This document shows positions 1 to 6,826 of a stretch of 32,768 nt of DNA, one piece after another. Positions within the stretch are counted from its first letter, which is position 1. Each line of letters starts with the position of its first letter. The DNA is from Microcaldota archaeon (GTDB lineage: Archaea; Micrarchaeota; Micrarchaeia; Burarchaeales; Fermentimicrarchaeaceae). A program made the position numbers and the translations under genes. The notes beneath the pieces were generated by a model. It ran no database searches and was not told the DNA's origin. It saw only the letters and a list, made by a program, of their open reading frames with translations. The stretch is taken from the NCBI GenBank assembly GCA_013425335.1, contig JACCLG010000052.1, positions 1 to 32,768 on the forward strand, in the 5' to 3' direction.

Positions 1-43
1 CTCCAGTGGCTCCAGGTGCTTTTTTGATTCCTTCAACAGCCAT
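1..43 (-). CDS. N-terminal fragment of an unidentified protein (cut by window edge)
   Basis: Reading leftward from an ATG at 43-41 gives an open frame for 14 codons (MAVEGIKKAPGATG) before the window ends. A TATA-like tttttaaac on the minus strand near 66-76 sits about 25-30 nt upstream, which would give a nearly leaderless mRNA. Too little is visible to assign a family. It is divergent from the SRP RNA gene. Confidence 0.4.
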   Translation of the reverse strand, partial: MAVEGIKKAPGATG

Positions 44-84
44 ACCCAAATTATGGATTTTTTTGTTTAAAAACCTACACTAAC

Positions 85-93
85 TATTTAAAC
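85..93 (+). promoter_or_regulatory. TATA box of the SRP RNA gene
   Basis: The sequence tatttaaac lies about 27 nt before the first paired base of the SRP RNA terminal helix, the usual archaeal TATA-to-start distance. The assignment rests on position and composition only. Confidence 0.5.
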
Positions 94-112
94 TTTGCAA
101 GAATAATACTAA

Positions 113-420
113 CTGCAGTGGGATAGGTCGGGAGGTTAGGGGTCTCCTGTAATCACAAACCCCCTTCACGGTGAGACCGAAAAGCTGGAAGAGGTTCGAG
201 CCATCTCACTTCGGCTCAGGCGCAAGCGTTGAAGCTTTGCCTTGCTGGATGGAAGGTCGTGCGAACCGGGCTAGGCCGGAAGGAGCAACCCTGAACACAA
301 ATCACCGGAGTTTTTACTCTGTGAGTGCAATCGTCCATGCTAGCAAGTAACAAAGTCCAGCCCATGCCTGAACAACCGGGCGAGAGGGCTCCCATCGATT
401 CCGGTGAGGCCCGCTGCACT
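113..420 (+). ncRNA. ffs: 7S signal recognition particle RNA
   Basis: This is the RNA scaffold of the archaeal SRP, which brings ribosomes with signal peptides to the SecYEG channel (SecY is encoded at 12505). The ends pair as helix 1: gcagtggg at 115-122 with cccgctgc at 410-417. The 5' domain has the ggttaggggtctcctgtaa segment with its TGTAA motif. The SRP54-binding helix 8 is visible as GGCCGGAAGGAGCAACC near 274-290, with the conserved GGAAGGAGC apical region. About 308 nt fits archaeal 7S RNAs. The exact ends are inferred from pairing. Confidence 0.9.
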
Positions 421-448
421 CTGAATTCTTGTACGAAAAGAAAAACTG

Positions 449-463
449 TTATTAAATATATAC
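449..463 (+). promoter_or_regulatory. TATA-like promoter of tRNA-Ser(GCU)
   Basis: An AT-rich attaaatatatac block lies about 25-30 nt upstream of the tRNA 5' end at 482, between the SRP RNA and the tRNA. This suggests the tRNA has its own promoter rather than depending on read-through. Confidence 0.45.
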
Positions 464-481
464 AATATAAATAATAAGAGC

Positions 482-600
482 GCCGGGGTCGCCTAGTGGT
501 TCCTGAGCTTCTCAAAAGAGAGGCGAGGCTCTAAAGGGCGGCAGCCTGCTAAGCTGTTTGGTCCAAAAGGCCTTCGCGGGTTCGAATCCCGCCCCTGGCG
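482..600 (+). tRNA. tRNA-Ser(GCU) with a probable 34-nt intron in the D loop
   Basis: The acceptor gccgggg (482-488) pairs with ccctggc (593-599) and the discriminator is G600, as in archaeal serine tRNAs. The anticodon stem-loop is gcagc-ctGCTaa-gctgt (541-557), anticodon GCU, followed by a long class II variable arm and a canonical T arm gcggg-ttcgaat-cccgc (576-592). CCA is not encoded. The D loop carries about 34 extra nt (501-534). Removing them restores AGTGGTA and a D stem GCCT/GGGC. The insert folds as cct/agg plus a 7-bp stem gcttctc/gagaggc with an aaaa loop, with bulges gtt and aaa next to an imperfect agtg/ctct helix. That is a relaxed bulge-helix-bulge, so an intron after position 20 is likely. 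A permanently enlarged D loop is the alternative. Confidence 0.85.
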
Positions 601-609
601 TTTTTTTTT
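601..609 (+). terminator. Poly-T terminator after tRNA-Ser
   Basis: Nine consecutive T residues directly follow the tRNA discriminator base, the usual form of archaeal RNA polymerase termination signals. Confidence 0.6.
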
Positions 610-630
610 ACAATTCCTTTTTAACAAGGT

Positions 631-672
631 GAGCGGGAAACCCCGCATCCTTTAGGGGTGGGAGCATGTCAC
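631..672 (+). mobile_element. Solo IS200/IS605-type right end (omega-RNA-like tail), copy 1
   Basis: A 42-nt block matches 25319-25360 at 40 of 42 positions. It has a GC-rich hairpin and ends in ggtgggagcatgtcac, which resembles the right end and guide-RNA 3' scaffold of IS200/IS605/TnpB elements (stem, GGGAG, then ATGTCAC). One of the two differences (T versus C at the 18th base) keeps pairing with a G in the stem. No tnpA or tnpB frame lies beside it: it begins 21 nt after the tRNA-Ser poly-T tract. The family assignment is from memory of such ends and was not searched. Confidence 0.5.
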
Positions 673-733
673 GTACCTCGTTACAAGGTTACATGCCGAT
701 GAGCGAGGAGCACTGAGAGGGATAGGGGAGGAG

Positions 734-826
734 ATGGCGAAGAAAGGAGAGATAACTAAGGATGAAATGAGAGAGATATTTAAAAAGCATGTAAAGAGTT
801 ACTACCCCCGCTGTAGTGCAGAATAG
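734..826 (+). CDS. Short reading frame, possibly a decayed gene
   Basis: A 30-codon frame begins after ggggaggag, a good ribosome binding site, and encodes a charged peptide starting MAKKGEITKDEM. The same frame continues after its stop with protein-like composition (LLSFVKDDALKMERKTVVKEK) to about 907 but is broken by TAG at 824 and TAA at 833. This may be a small gene with eroded remains behind it, or chance coding in a 330-nt leader. I recognise no family. Otherwise the stretch 673-910 shows nothing I can assign. Confidence 0.25.
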   Translation: MAKKGEITKDEMREIFKKHVKSYYPRCSAE

Positions 827-915
827 GATGAATAATTTATACTGCTCTCATTTGTGAAAGATGACGCTCTAAAGATGGAGAGGAAGACTGTTGTGAAGGA
901 GAAATGAGAGAAAGG

Positions 916-926
916 CTTTTAAATAT
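916..926 (+). promoter_or_regulatory. TATA box of the ribosomal super-operon
   Basis: The sequence cttttaaatat is preceded by purine-rich sequence that could be the BRE. A start about 27 nt on (around 943) would leave a leader of about 60 nt before the L3 start at 1004. The leader contains a GC-rich hairpin, gggg (970-973) with cccc (982-985). No other strong TATA box is evident up to 21725. Confidence 0.5.
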
Positions 927-1003
927 CATCTTCTTAAACTTATTCCACTCTTTTCTACGACTGAAGTATGGGGTTTCCCGGCCCCCGTTCTAGAGGTCTT
1001 ATT

Positions 1004-2005
1004 ATGGGAAAGATAAGGAAACCGAGATGCGGGTCTCGAGCATTTAGACCGAGAAAAAGGGCGGGCAGTCAGAATGCCCGTATAGTTAGCTGGCCGACTT
1101 TGAATGAGACGAAGCTGCTGGGCTTTGCCGGATTTAAGGCAGGCATGACGCACCTGACAATGATTGATGATTATGAGGGGTCTCCAACAAAGGGGCATGA
1201 AATTTCTGTTCCTGTGACTGTTGTTGAAACTCCTTCCCTTTTTGTGCTGGGTCTGAGGGCTTATTCTTCTGATGTCTGCGGTCTGATGGCTTTTTCTGAC
1301 GCATACGCAAACATTGACAAAAAAATTGCCGAGAGGATAAACTTTAAAAAGAACAGGTTTGAGGATGCTATGAAGAAAATTGAGAGCAATTCTGATTCCA
1401 TCAAGGATGTGAGAATTCTTGCAATAACCGCTCCTGACAAGACTGGCTTCGGGAGGAAGAAGCCCGATGTTATAGAGATTGCCGTGGGAGGCAAGAATGC
1501 AAAGGAGAAGCTGGAGTTCTGCAAGGGAATACTTGGGAAGGAAGTGACGCCCTCTGATGTTTTCACTGACGGCGAGTATGTGGATGCGATAAGCATAACA
1601 AAAGGAAAGGGATGGCAAGGTGCAGTAAAGAGGTTCGGAGTGCACCTGCAGAGGAGGAAAGCCACCGGAAGAGTGAGGCATGTGGGAACTCTGGGTCCAT
1701 GGCACCCTGCGAGAGTTATGTATACGACTCCAATGGCGGGGCAGATGGGCTACCACAAGAGGACTGAGATAAACAAGAGGATACTGAAAATTGCGGGGAA
1801 GGATGATGTTAACCCGAAGGGGGGTTTCCTGAATTACGGAATTGTAAAGAATGACTGCATACTCATAAAAGGTTCCGTAGGGGGGCCCTGCAAGAGGATG
1901 ATAAAGCTGAGAAGGAGCATCAGAGAGAAAGGGAAGCCTGTAAAGCCCGAGATAAAATACATCTCAAAGGAGTCAAAACAAGGCAAATCAAGGTGCTTAG
2001 GATGA
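1004..2005 (+). CDS. rpl3: 50S ribosomal protein L3 (uL3)
   Basis: First gene of the super-operon. L3 is an early-assembly 23S rRNA binder whose internal loop reaches towards the peptidyl transferase centre. The 333-residue product begins MGKIRKPRCGSRAFRPRKRA, the typical archaeal N-terminus, and has the conserved KGKGWQGAVKRFG stretch near residue 200 on the reaching loop. An in-frame ATG at 968 exists, but the start at 1004 fits the family and has gaggt 9 nt before it. The stop overlaps the L4 start as ATGA. The upstream S10-block partners are not in the window. Confidence 0.95.
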   Translation: MGKIRKPRCGSRAFRPRKRAGSQNARIVSWPTLNETKLLGFAGFKAGMTHLTMIDDYEGSPTKGHEISVPVTVVETPSLFVLGLRAYSSDVCGLMAFSDAYANIDKKIAERINFKKNRFEDAMKKIESNSDSIKDVRILAITAPDKTGFGRKKPDVIEIAVGGKNAKEKLEFCKGILGKEVTPSDVFTDGEYVDAISITKGKGWQGAVKRFGVHLQRRKATGRVRHVGTLGPWHPARVMYTTPMAGQMGYHKRTEINKRILKIAGKDDVNPKGGFLNYGIVKNDCILIKGSVGGPCKRMIKLRRSIREKGKPVKPEIKYISKESKQGKSRCLG

Positions 2006-2793
2006 AAGTTCACGTTTACTCAATTGACGGGAATCCTGTGGAGGAGCTGGAGCTTCCTCACCAGTTCAGCGAGGAAATTAGGGAGGAAGTGATAAGCAGG
2101 GCAGTCATAGCTGAGCAGAGCAGGAAGTACCAGCCAAAAGGTGCATTCAAGCTTGCAGGTATGCAGACAAGCGCGGAGTACATGGGAAGGAAGGAGAATT
2201 ACCGAAGCATAAAGAATAAAGGTATCTCAAGGCTGCCGAGGGAGAAGTTCCCGAAAGGAAGGTTCGGCAGAGTGAGGATAGTGCCATTCTCAGCAAAGGG
2301 AAGGAGGGCGCACCCGCCAAATCCTGAAAAAATTCTTGTTGAGAAAATAAACAATAAGGAGTATGAGAAGGCCCTGAGGAGCGCCATAGCGGCAACTGCA
2401 AGGAAGGACATCATTGAGGCAAGGGGCCATGTAACAAAAGGCGTTAAGGAAATTCCGCTTGTCGTTGAAGATAAATTTGAGGAGTTTGATAAGACGAGGA
2501 ATGTGCTCACCTGCCTGAGAGCTCTGGGACTTGAGGGTGATTTGGAAAGGGGGCGCACAACAAGGAGGATAACAGGAGTTAGGAAGAGAAGGAGAGGGGG
2601 GAGCATAAGGCCAAGATCAATTCTCATAGTTGTTGGAAAGAACAGCAAGGTGGAAAGAGCATCGAGAAACCTTGCAGGAGTTGATGTGAGGAGCGTCAAT
2701 GAGCTTGATGTGAGCTCTCTCGCGCCTGGAACGCATGCAGGAAGACTAACTCTCTGGAGCAGGAGGGCAGTTGAGGAGCTTGCAAAGATGTGA
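2002..2793 (+). CDS. rpl4: 50S ribosomal protein L4 (uL4)
   Basis: L4 binds 23S rRNA and lines the peptide exit tunnel. The 263-residue product begins MKVHVYSIDGNPVEELELP, the normal archaeal opening. Residues about 55-110 form the basic extended tunnel loop. A GTG nine bases earlier is also open, but the ATG at 2002 matches the family and sits 6 nt after aaggtg. It overlaps the L3 stop by four bases, implying translational coupling. Confidence 0.95.
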   Translation: MKVHVYSIDGNPVEELELPHQFSEEIREEVISRAVIAEQSRKYQPKGAFKLAGMQTSAEYMGRKENYRSIKNKGISRLPREKFPKGRFGRVRIVPFSAKGRRAHPPNPEKILVEKINNKEYEKALRSAIAATARKDIIEARGHVTKGVKEIPLVVEDKFEEFDKTRNVLTCLRALGLEGDLERGRTTRRITGVRKRRRGGSIRPRSILIVVGKNSKVERASRNLAGVDVRSVNELDVSSLAPGTHAGRLTLWSRRAVEELAKM

Positions 2794-2797
2794 TGTT

Positions 2798-3046
2798 ATG
2801 GTTATAATGCACCCCGTAATGACAGAGAAGGCAATTACGCTTATAGAAAAAGAGAACAAGATGGTTTTCGTAGTTGAGAAGGATGCAACCAAAAAGGAGA
2901 TTGCGGATGAGGTTGAGAAGTCATACAATGTGAAGGTGGACAAGGTGAATGTTCTCATAACTCCTCAGGGAAGGAAAAAGGCGTATGTGAAGCTTCAGAA
3001 AGGCTACTCTGCAGATGAGCTGGCCGTAAAGTTGAAGATTATCTAG
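2798..3046 (+). CDS. rpl23: 50S ribosomal protein L23 (uL23)
   Basis: L23 sits at the exit of the peptide tunnel and forms part of the docking site for SRP and the Sec channel. The 82-residue product has the archaeal signature HPVMTEKAITLIEKENK near the N-terminus and ends DELAVKLKII. The start ATG is 5 nt after the L4 stop, with tgtga four bases before it. Upstream in-frame TTG codons lie inside L4 and were rejected. Confidence 0.93.
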   Translation: MVIMHPVMTEKAITLIEKENKMVFVVEKDATKKEIADEVEKSYNVKVDKVNVLITPQGRKKAYVKLQKGYSADELAVKLKII

Positions 3047-3055
3047 GTGGGATGA

Positions 3056-3811
3056 ATGGGAAAGAGGCTTATACAACAGAAACTCGGCAAGGGCTCTCCA
3101 AGCTACAAGAGGCCGTCCAGCAGGTGCAAGACGGATTTGGAATACAGGAATCTTGATGAGTTTGAGAAGAACGGAAAGCTCACCGGAGAGGTTGTTGGGT
3201 TTGTTGATGACCCTGCCAGAACCGCAATTCTCATGGAAGTTAAGTTTGACAATAATGAGATGGATTTGTTCATAGCGCCGGAGGGCGCCATGATTGGAGA
3301 GAGAATAGAGGTTGGAGTAAGCGCAGAGGTGAAGCCAGGAAATGTGCTTCCGCTGAACTCAATTCCCGAGGGCATACCTGTTTACGATATTGAGCTCACC
3401 CCTGGTGACGGAGGCAGGCTCGTGAGGAGCAGCGGCACAACTGCGTTTGTTGTCTCCCATGAGGGGGGCATTGTGACAGTCAGGCTTCCTTCAAAGAAGC
3501 TCAAGATGCTTGACGGAAGGTGCAGGGCACAGGTTGGCATAATATGCGGAGGGGGTAGGCGGGAGAAGCCATTCCTGAAAGCCGGCAAGAAGTTCTACGC
3601 AATGGGGGCAATGAACAGAAGGTGGCCCAATGTGAGAGGAGTTGCGATGAACCCATACAACCATCCATTTGGAGGTAAGGAGCATCACAAGGGAAGGCCT
3701 TCAACAGTTTCAAGAAGCACTCCTCCAGGAAGAAAGGTTGGGCATCTTGCATCTAGAAGGACAGGAAGGAGGAGAGGAAAGAGCGTAGAAAGGGAGGAGA
3801 TGGGTGAGTAG
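3056..3811 (+). CDS. rpl2: 50S ribosomal protein L2 (uL2)
   Basis: L2 is needed for subunit joining and peptidyl transferase function. The 251-residue product contains the conserved C-terminal region MNPYNHPFGGKEHH, with the histidines that sit close to the peptidyl transferase centre, and a basic tail (ASRRTGRRRGK). The start follows ggtgg-gatga. It abuts S19 without a spacer. Length is normal for archaea (about 240). Confidence 0.96.
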   Translation: MGKRLIQQKLGKGSPSYKRPSSRCKTDLEYRNLDEFEKNGKLTGEVVGFVDDPARTAILMEVKFDNNEMDLFIAPEGAMIGERIEVGVSAEVKPGNVLPLNSIPEGIPVYDIELTPGDGGRLVRSSGTTAFVVSHEGGIVTVRLPSKKLKMLDGRCRAQVGIICGGGRREKPFLKAGKKFYAMGAMNRRWPNVRGVAMNPYNHPFGGKEHHKGRPSTVSRSTPPGRKVGHLASRRTGRRRGKSVEREEMGE

Positions 3812-4207
3812 ATGGCGAGAAAGGTCCAGTACAGGGGAAAGACTCTGGAGGAGCTCAGGCAGATGACTGCCGAGGAATTCTCAAAACTCCTCAAGTCCAG
3901 GGCAAGGAGGGCCGTGAAGAGAGCTTCCGCGCGCTACAGGAAACTTCTCGAGAAGGTGAAGAAGGCTGGAAGCGAAGGCAAGGCGGAGAAGGTCCTAAAG
4001 ACCCACCTGAGGGATGCGGTAATAATGCCGGACTGGGTGGGGTTGAAGTTTGGCATTCATAATGGAAAGGAATTCAAAATAGTTGAGATGAAGGTGGAGA
4101 TGATAGGACACAGGCTCGGCGAGTTCGCCCACACTACGGGCAGGGTGGCTCACTCCGGTCCAGGTCTCGGAGCAACAAGAGGTTCCAAGTTCATACCGCT
4201 CAAGTAA
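3812..4207 (+). CDS. rps19: 30S ribosomal protein S19 (uS19)
   Basis: S19 is in the 30S head, with S13, near the A-site tRNA. The 131-residue product has the family signature IGHRLGEFAHTTGRVAHSGPG near residues 98-118 and ends ATRGSKFIPLK, the archaeal form with an N-terminal helical extension. It begins on the base after the L2 stop, so the binding site ggtga lies within the end of L2. Confidence 0.96.
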   Translation: MARKVQYRGKTLEELRQMTAEEFSKLLKSRARRAVKRASARYRKLLEKVKKAGSEGKAEKVLKTHLRDAVIMPDWVGLKFGIHNGKEFKIVEMKVEMIGHRLGEFAHTTGRVAHSGPGLGATRGSKFIPLK

Positions 4208-4216
4208 GGTGCGATG

Positions 4217-4660
4217 ATGGAATACAGCTACAAACCAAAGGAAGGAGTTCGTGCGGCTAGGGCACTGAGGCACGACATTGACGCTTCATTCAAGGATTTG
4301 GGCCAGGTTTGCGGCAATATTAGCGGCAAGGAAGCTTCAAAGGCAGTCCAGTTGCTTGAGAGCGTAAAGCTTGGCGAGGTTCCCATATTGTACAGAAAAT
4401 TTAACAAGAAGCTCGGCCACAGAAAGGAGCTGGGAGGAAGAAGGGGCAGGTACCCCAAGAAAAGCGCAGGGATAGTTTTAGAGGTTCTGAGGAACGCAAT
4501 GGCAAATGCCAAGAATATCGGGATGGGCGAGAAACTTGTTGTTAGGCATGCTTCGGCAAACAAGCAGAATATATACCCGAGGATGGCATCGAAGGGAAGG
4601 GCCATGAGGTCAAACTACGAGACCGCAAAGGTGGAGATAGTTCTGGAGGAGTTGAAGTGA
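4217..4660 (+). CDS. rpl22: 50S ribosomal protein L22 (uL22)
   Basis: L22 contacts all 23S domains, and its hairpin lines the exit tunnel. The 147-residue product shows the archaeal features GHRKELGGRRGRYPKKSAG in the middle and a C-terminal ASKGRAMRSNYETAKVEIVL. Two ATGs are adjacent (4214 and 4217). The second is 5 nt after aaggtg, the spacing used throughout the operon, so I favour it. Confidence 0.93.
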   Translation: MEYSYKPKEGVRAARALRHDIDASFKDLGQVCGNISGKEASKAVQLLESVKLGEVPILYRKFNKKLGHRKELGGRRGRYPKKSAGIVLEVLRNAMANAKNIGMGEKLVVRHASANKQNIYPRMASKGRAMRSNYETAKVEIVLEELK

Positions 4661-4661
4661 T

Positions 4662-5324
4662 ATGGCAGTGGAGAGAAAATTCATAGCGGATTCGATAAGC
4701 AGGTACAAGCTTGCAGCATATCTAGAGAAGGAGCTGGACCGGGCGGGCTTTTCAAAAGTCGACATACAGAGGACTCCAATGGTCACAAGGATAAATGTTG
4801 AAGTGACAAAGCCAGGCAAGGTGATTGGCAGAAAAGGAAAAACAATAAAGGATTTGACGGATGCCATACAGAAGAACTTCGGGGTGGACAACCCGCAGAT
4901 AAGCGTCTCCGAGGTCACAAATGAGAATCTTGAGCCACGGCTTGTTGCAAAGAGAGTAGTGAGGTCTGTGGAGATGGGGAGAAATGTGAGAAGGATACTG
5001 CATTTCACGCTGAAAACAATAATGGATGCCGGCGCACTTGGTGCTGAAATAATTGCAAGCGGGAAGATTGCTGCAAAGGGGGCAAGGGCAAAGCGCCTCA
5101 GGGTTGGGGCTGGTTACCTGCCAAAGGCAGGCGAGCCCTCAAGGCTCGTGAGAGTAGCCCATGTTACCGCATATCCAAAATTCGGCGCAATAGGTGTGCG
5201 TGTAAAGATAGTTCCTCCGGGGACTGTATTCCCTGATAAGAAGACAAAGCCTGTTGAGCTGCCCAGGGTAATAAAGGAGGCGGCTGCAGAGAGTGAGGAA
5301 GATGCCGATATTGAGAGTAAATGA
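4662..5324 (+). CDS. rps3: 30S ribosomal protein S3 (uS3)
   Basis: S3 is at the mRNA entry site of the 30S head. The 220-residue product has an N-terminal KH domain with the GxxG loop VIGRKGKTIKDL near residues 53-64, and a second domain around RLRVGAGYLPKAGEPS. It ends in an acidic tail (AAAESEEDADIESK) seen in several archaea. The tail overlaps the start of L29 by 23 bases in another frame. Confidence 0.96.
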   Translation: MAVERKFIADSISRYKLAAYLEKELDRAGFSKVDIQRTPMVTRINVEVTKPGKVIGRKGKTIKDLTDAIQKNFGVDNPQISVSEVTNENLEPRLVAKRVVRSVEMGRNVRRILHFTLKTIMDAGALGAEIIASGKIAAKGARAKRLRVGAGYLPKAGEPSRLVRVAHVTAYPKFGAIGVRVKIVPPGTVFPDKKTKPVELPRVIKEAAAESEEDADIESK

Positions 5325-5508
5325 ACTCAGGACAATGGAAAGCGAGGCCCTGAAGGGCAAGCTGAGAGAGCTAAGGAACGAGCTGAGAGTTGACAGAGGC
5401 AGCGTTGCAAGCGGGGGGAAGGCAAGCAACCCCGGCAGGATAAAGGAGCTGAGGAGAAGTATTGCAAGAATACTTACAGTCTGTAGGGAGAAAGGAGTCA
5501 AAATTTGA
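5302..5508 (+). CDS. rpl29: 50S ribosomal protein L29 (uL29)
   Basis: L29 lies beside L23 at the tunnel exit. The 68-residue, two-helix protein starts MPILRVNELRTM, as archaeal L29 does, and has the conserved ELRNELRVDRG segment. A GTG nine bases upstream extends the frame but does not fit the family start. The gtgagg motif precedes the chosen ATG by 3 nt. The gene starts inside the S3 tail. Confidence 0.93.
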   Translation: MPILRVNELRTMESEALKGKLRELRNELRVDRGSVASGGKASNPGRIKELRRSIARILTVCREKGVKI

Positions 5509-5525
5509 TGAGGTGAGAGGTTCAG

Positions 5526-5831
5526 ATGGGAGGAATATGCCCAAAGTGCGGGCTTCCGAAAGAGATATGCGCGTGCGAAGCTCTTGAGAGAGAAGGAGCC
5601 AAGAGGATAAAGGTTTACAGCACGAAGAAAAAGTTCGGCAAACTTGTGACAATAGTAGAAGGGTTGGAAGAGGGCGAGCTGGACAAGATAGCAAAAGAGC
5701 TGAAGAGAACCCTCGCATGCGGAGGAAGCTCAAAGGAGGGCGTGATAGTGCTGCAGGGGGAGCACAGAGACAAGATAAGACAGCTCCTGGCAAAGATGGG
5801 GTATCAGGAAGATAGCATAGACGTGGTATGA
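5526..5831 (+). CDS. Translation initiation factor aIF1 (SUI1 family)
   Basis: aIF1 binds the 30S P-site region and helps select the start codon. The 101-residue product has an N-terminal zinc-finger-like pair, CPKCGLPKEICAC, then the SUI1 fold with KKKFGKLVTIVEGLE, the basic strand that contacts 18S/16S rRNA, and a C-terminal GEHRDKIRQLLAKMGY. A gagagg motif is 5 nt before the start. Its place between L29 and Rnp1 is typical of Euryarchaeota. The stop overlaps the first of two Rnp1 ATGs. Confidence 0.95.
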   Translation: MGGICPKCGLPKEICACEALEREGAKRIKVYSTKKKFGKLVTIVEGLEEGELDKIAKELKRTLACGGSSKEGVIVLQGEHRDKIRQLLAKMGYQEDSIDVV

Positions 5832-6121
5832 TGATTGACAGAAACAATATATTGATTCATGAGTTCATGGGATTGGAGGTTGAAGTAACGAAGAGCACAT
5901 GCAGGAACCTCATCGGCAAGAGAGGGAGAGTAGTAGACGAGACAAAGAACACAATTGAGATTGAGAGGAATGGGGAGACAAAGATTGTGCCGAAGAGGTC
6001 GAACACCTTCAGGTTCTACCTGCCAAGCGGCGGCAGTGTCGATGTTGAGGGGAGGCTAATAGAGCACAGGCCCGAGGACAGACCGAAGAGGCTCATGAGG
6101 CATGTCAGGAAGGTGGGATGA
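5831..6121 (+). CDS. rnp1: RNase P protein component 1 (Rnp1/p29)
   Basis: This is a protein subunit of archaeal RNase P (Rpp29/Pop4 homologue), which works with Rpp21 on the specificity domain of the RNA to remove tRNA 5' leaders. The 96-residue Sm-like barrel shows LIHEFMGLEVEV, GKRGRVVDETKNTIEIE and KRSNTFRFYLPSG, all standard for the family. Either ATG of the ATGATG at 5828 could start it; the second has the usual spacing. Its substrates include tRNAs encoded between genes of the same operon. Confidence 0.93.
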   Translation: MIDRNNILIHEFMGLEVEVTKSTCRNLIGKRGRVVDETKNTIEIERNGETKIVPKRSNTFRFYLPSGGSVDVEGRLIEHRPEDRPKRLMRHVRKVG

Positions 6122-6426
6122 TGGCAACATGTAATGATGAGAAATGTTTCAAGCATGGAAGTATCAAGCTCAGAGGAGGCACAATAGAGGGAGTGGTCGT
6201 GAGCGACAAGGGCAGGAGGACAGTGATAGTAGAGAGGCCACTGGTGAAGTACATTTCAAAGTATGAGAGGTCTGCCAGGAGGAATTCCAGGATAGCAGCA
6301 CACAACCCGGATTGCATAGGCGCAAAGGAGGGGGATGCGGTGAAAATTTCCGAGTGCAGGAAGCTAAGCAGGACAAAGGCATGGAGCGTAGTCGAGATTA
6401 CGAAGAAGGCTGAGAGGGGTAGTTGA
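6121..6426 (+). CDS. rps17: 30S ribosomal protein S17 (uS17)
   Basis: S17 is a primary 16S rRNA binder with an OB fold. The 101-residue product contains GVVVSDKGRRTVIVERPLVKYISKYERS and a C-terminal AKEGDAVKISECRKLSRTKAWSVVE, both family hallmarks. The N-terminus has a C-x4-C pair (CNDEKC). The start is the second ATG of ATGATG, 4 nt after ggtgg, and overlaps the Rnp1 stop. Confidence 0.94.
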   Translation: MATCNDEKCFKHGSIKLRGGTIEGVVVSDKGRRTVIVERPLVKYISKYERSARRNSRIAAHNPDCIGAKEGDAVKISECRKLSRTKAWSVVEITKKAERGS

Positions 6427-6427
6427 G

Positions 6428-6826
6428 ATGAAAGGCATGCAGAGCAGAATCACTGGAGGGCTGACAATAGGCTCCCGCCTTCTTTGCGATGACAACAGCG
6501 GAGCGAAAATTGTGCAGATAATAGGGGTGAGAGGCAGCCACACCAAGAGGACCAGGTATCCCTCAGTGGGCATAGGCGATGTTGTGATAGTCGCAGTCAA
6601 GAAGGGAGTTCCGCAGATGAAGAAGAAGATCGAGAAGGCAGTGATAATAAGGCAGAGGATGCCCTACAGAAGAGCTGGGGGGATGAGGATTGAGTTTGAG
6701 GATAATGCAGTTGTGCTCATAGATGACCAGGGCTTGCCGAAAGCAACTGAGATAAAGGGAGCCATAGCAAGGGAAGTTGTTGACAGGTTCCCTAAAGTTG
6801 CGGGCATAGCCAGCGCGGTGGTATAA
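6428..6826 (+). CDS. rpl14: 50S ribosomal protein L14 (uL14)
   Basis: L14 lies at the subunit interface and contacts 16S rRNA in bridge B5. The 132-residue product has the five-strand barrel features LLCDDNSGAKIVQIIGV, YPSVGIGDVVIVAVKKG and the RMPYRRAGGMRIEFEDNAVVLID segment. The stop overlaps the L24 start as TAATG. Confidence 0.96.
   Translation: MKGMQSRITGGLTIGSRLLCDDNSGAKIVQIIGVRGSHTKRTRYPSVGIGDVVIVAVKKGVPQMKKKIEKAVIIRQRMPYRRAGGMRIEFEDNAVVLIDDQGLPKATEIKGAIAREVVDRFPKVAGIASAVV

Noticed and set aside
216-515. 99-codon minus-strand frame over the SRP RNA and the tRNA-Ser start
   Set aside because: It lies antisense to a structured RNA with clear SRP features and has no family-like sequence.
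482-600. Alternative splice for tRNA-Ser using gagc/gctc as the central helix with bulge taa
   Set aside because: It gives a better 4-bp helix but leaves about eight extra bases in the D loop and no normal D arm; the 501-534 excision restores a canonical arm.
673-720. Possible box C/D small RNA (ccgatgag, then cactgag)
   Set aside because: The C-like and D-like boxes are only about 10 nt apart, there is no second box pair, and no guide target could be shown.
926-1756. 276-codon minus-strand frame opposite L3
   Set aside because: Antisense shadow of a highly biased ribosomal gene; His/Ser/Arg-rich translation with no recognisable domain.
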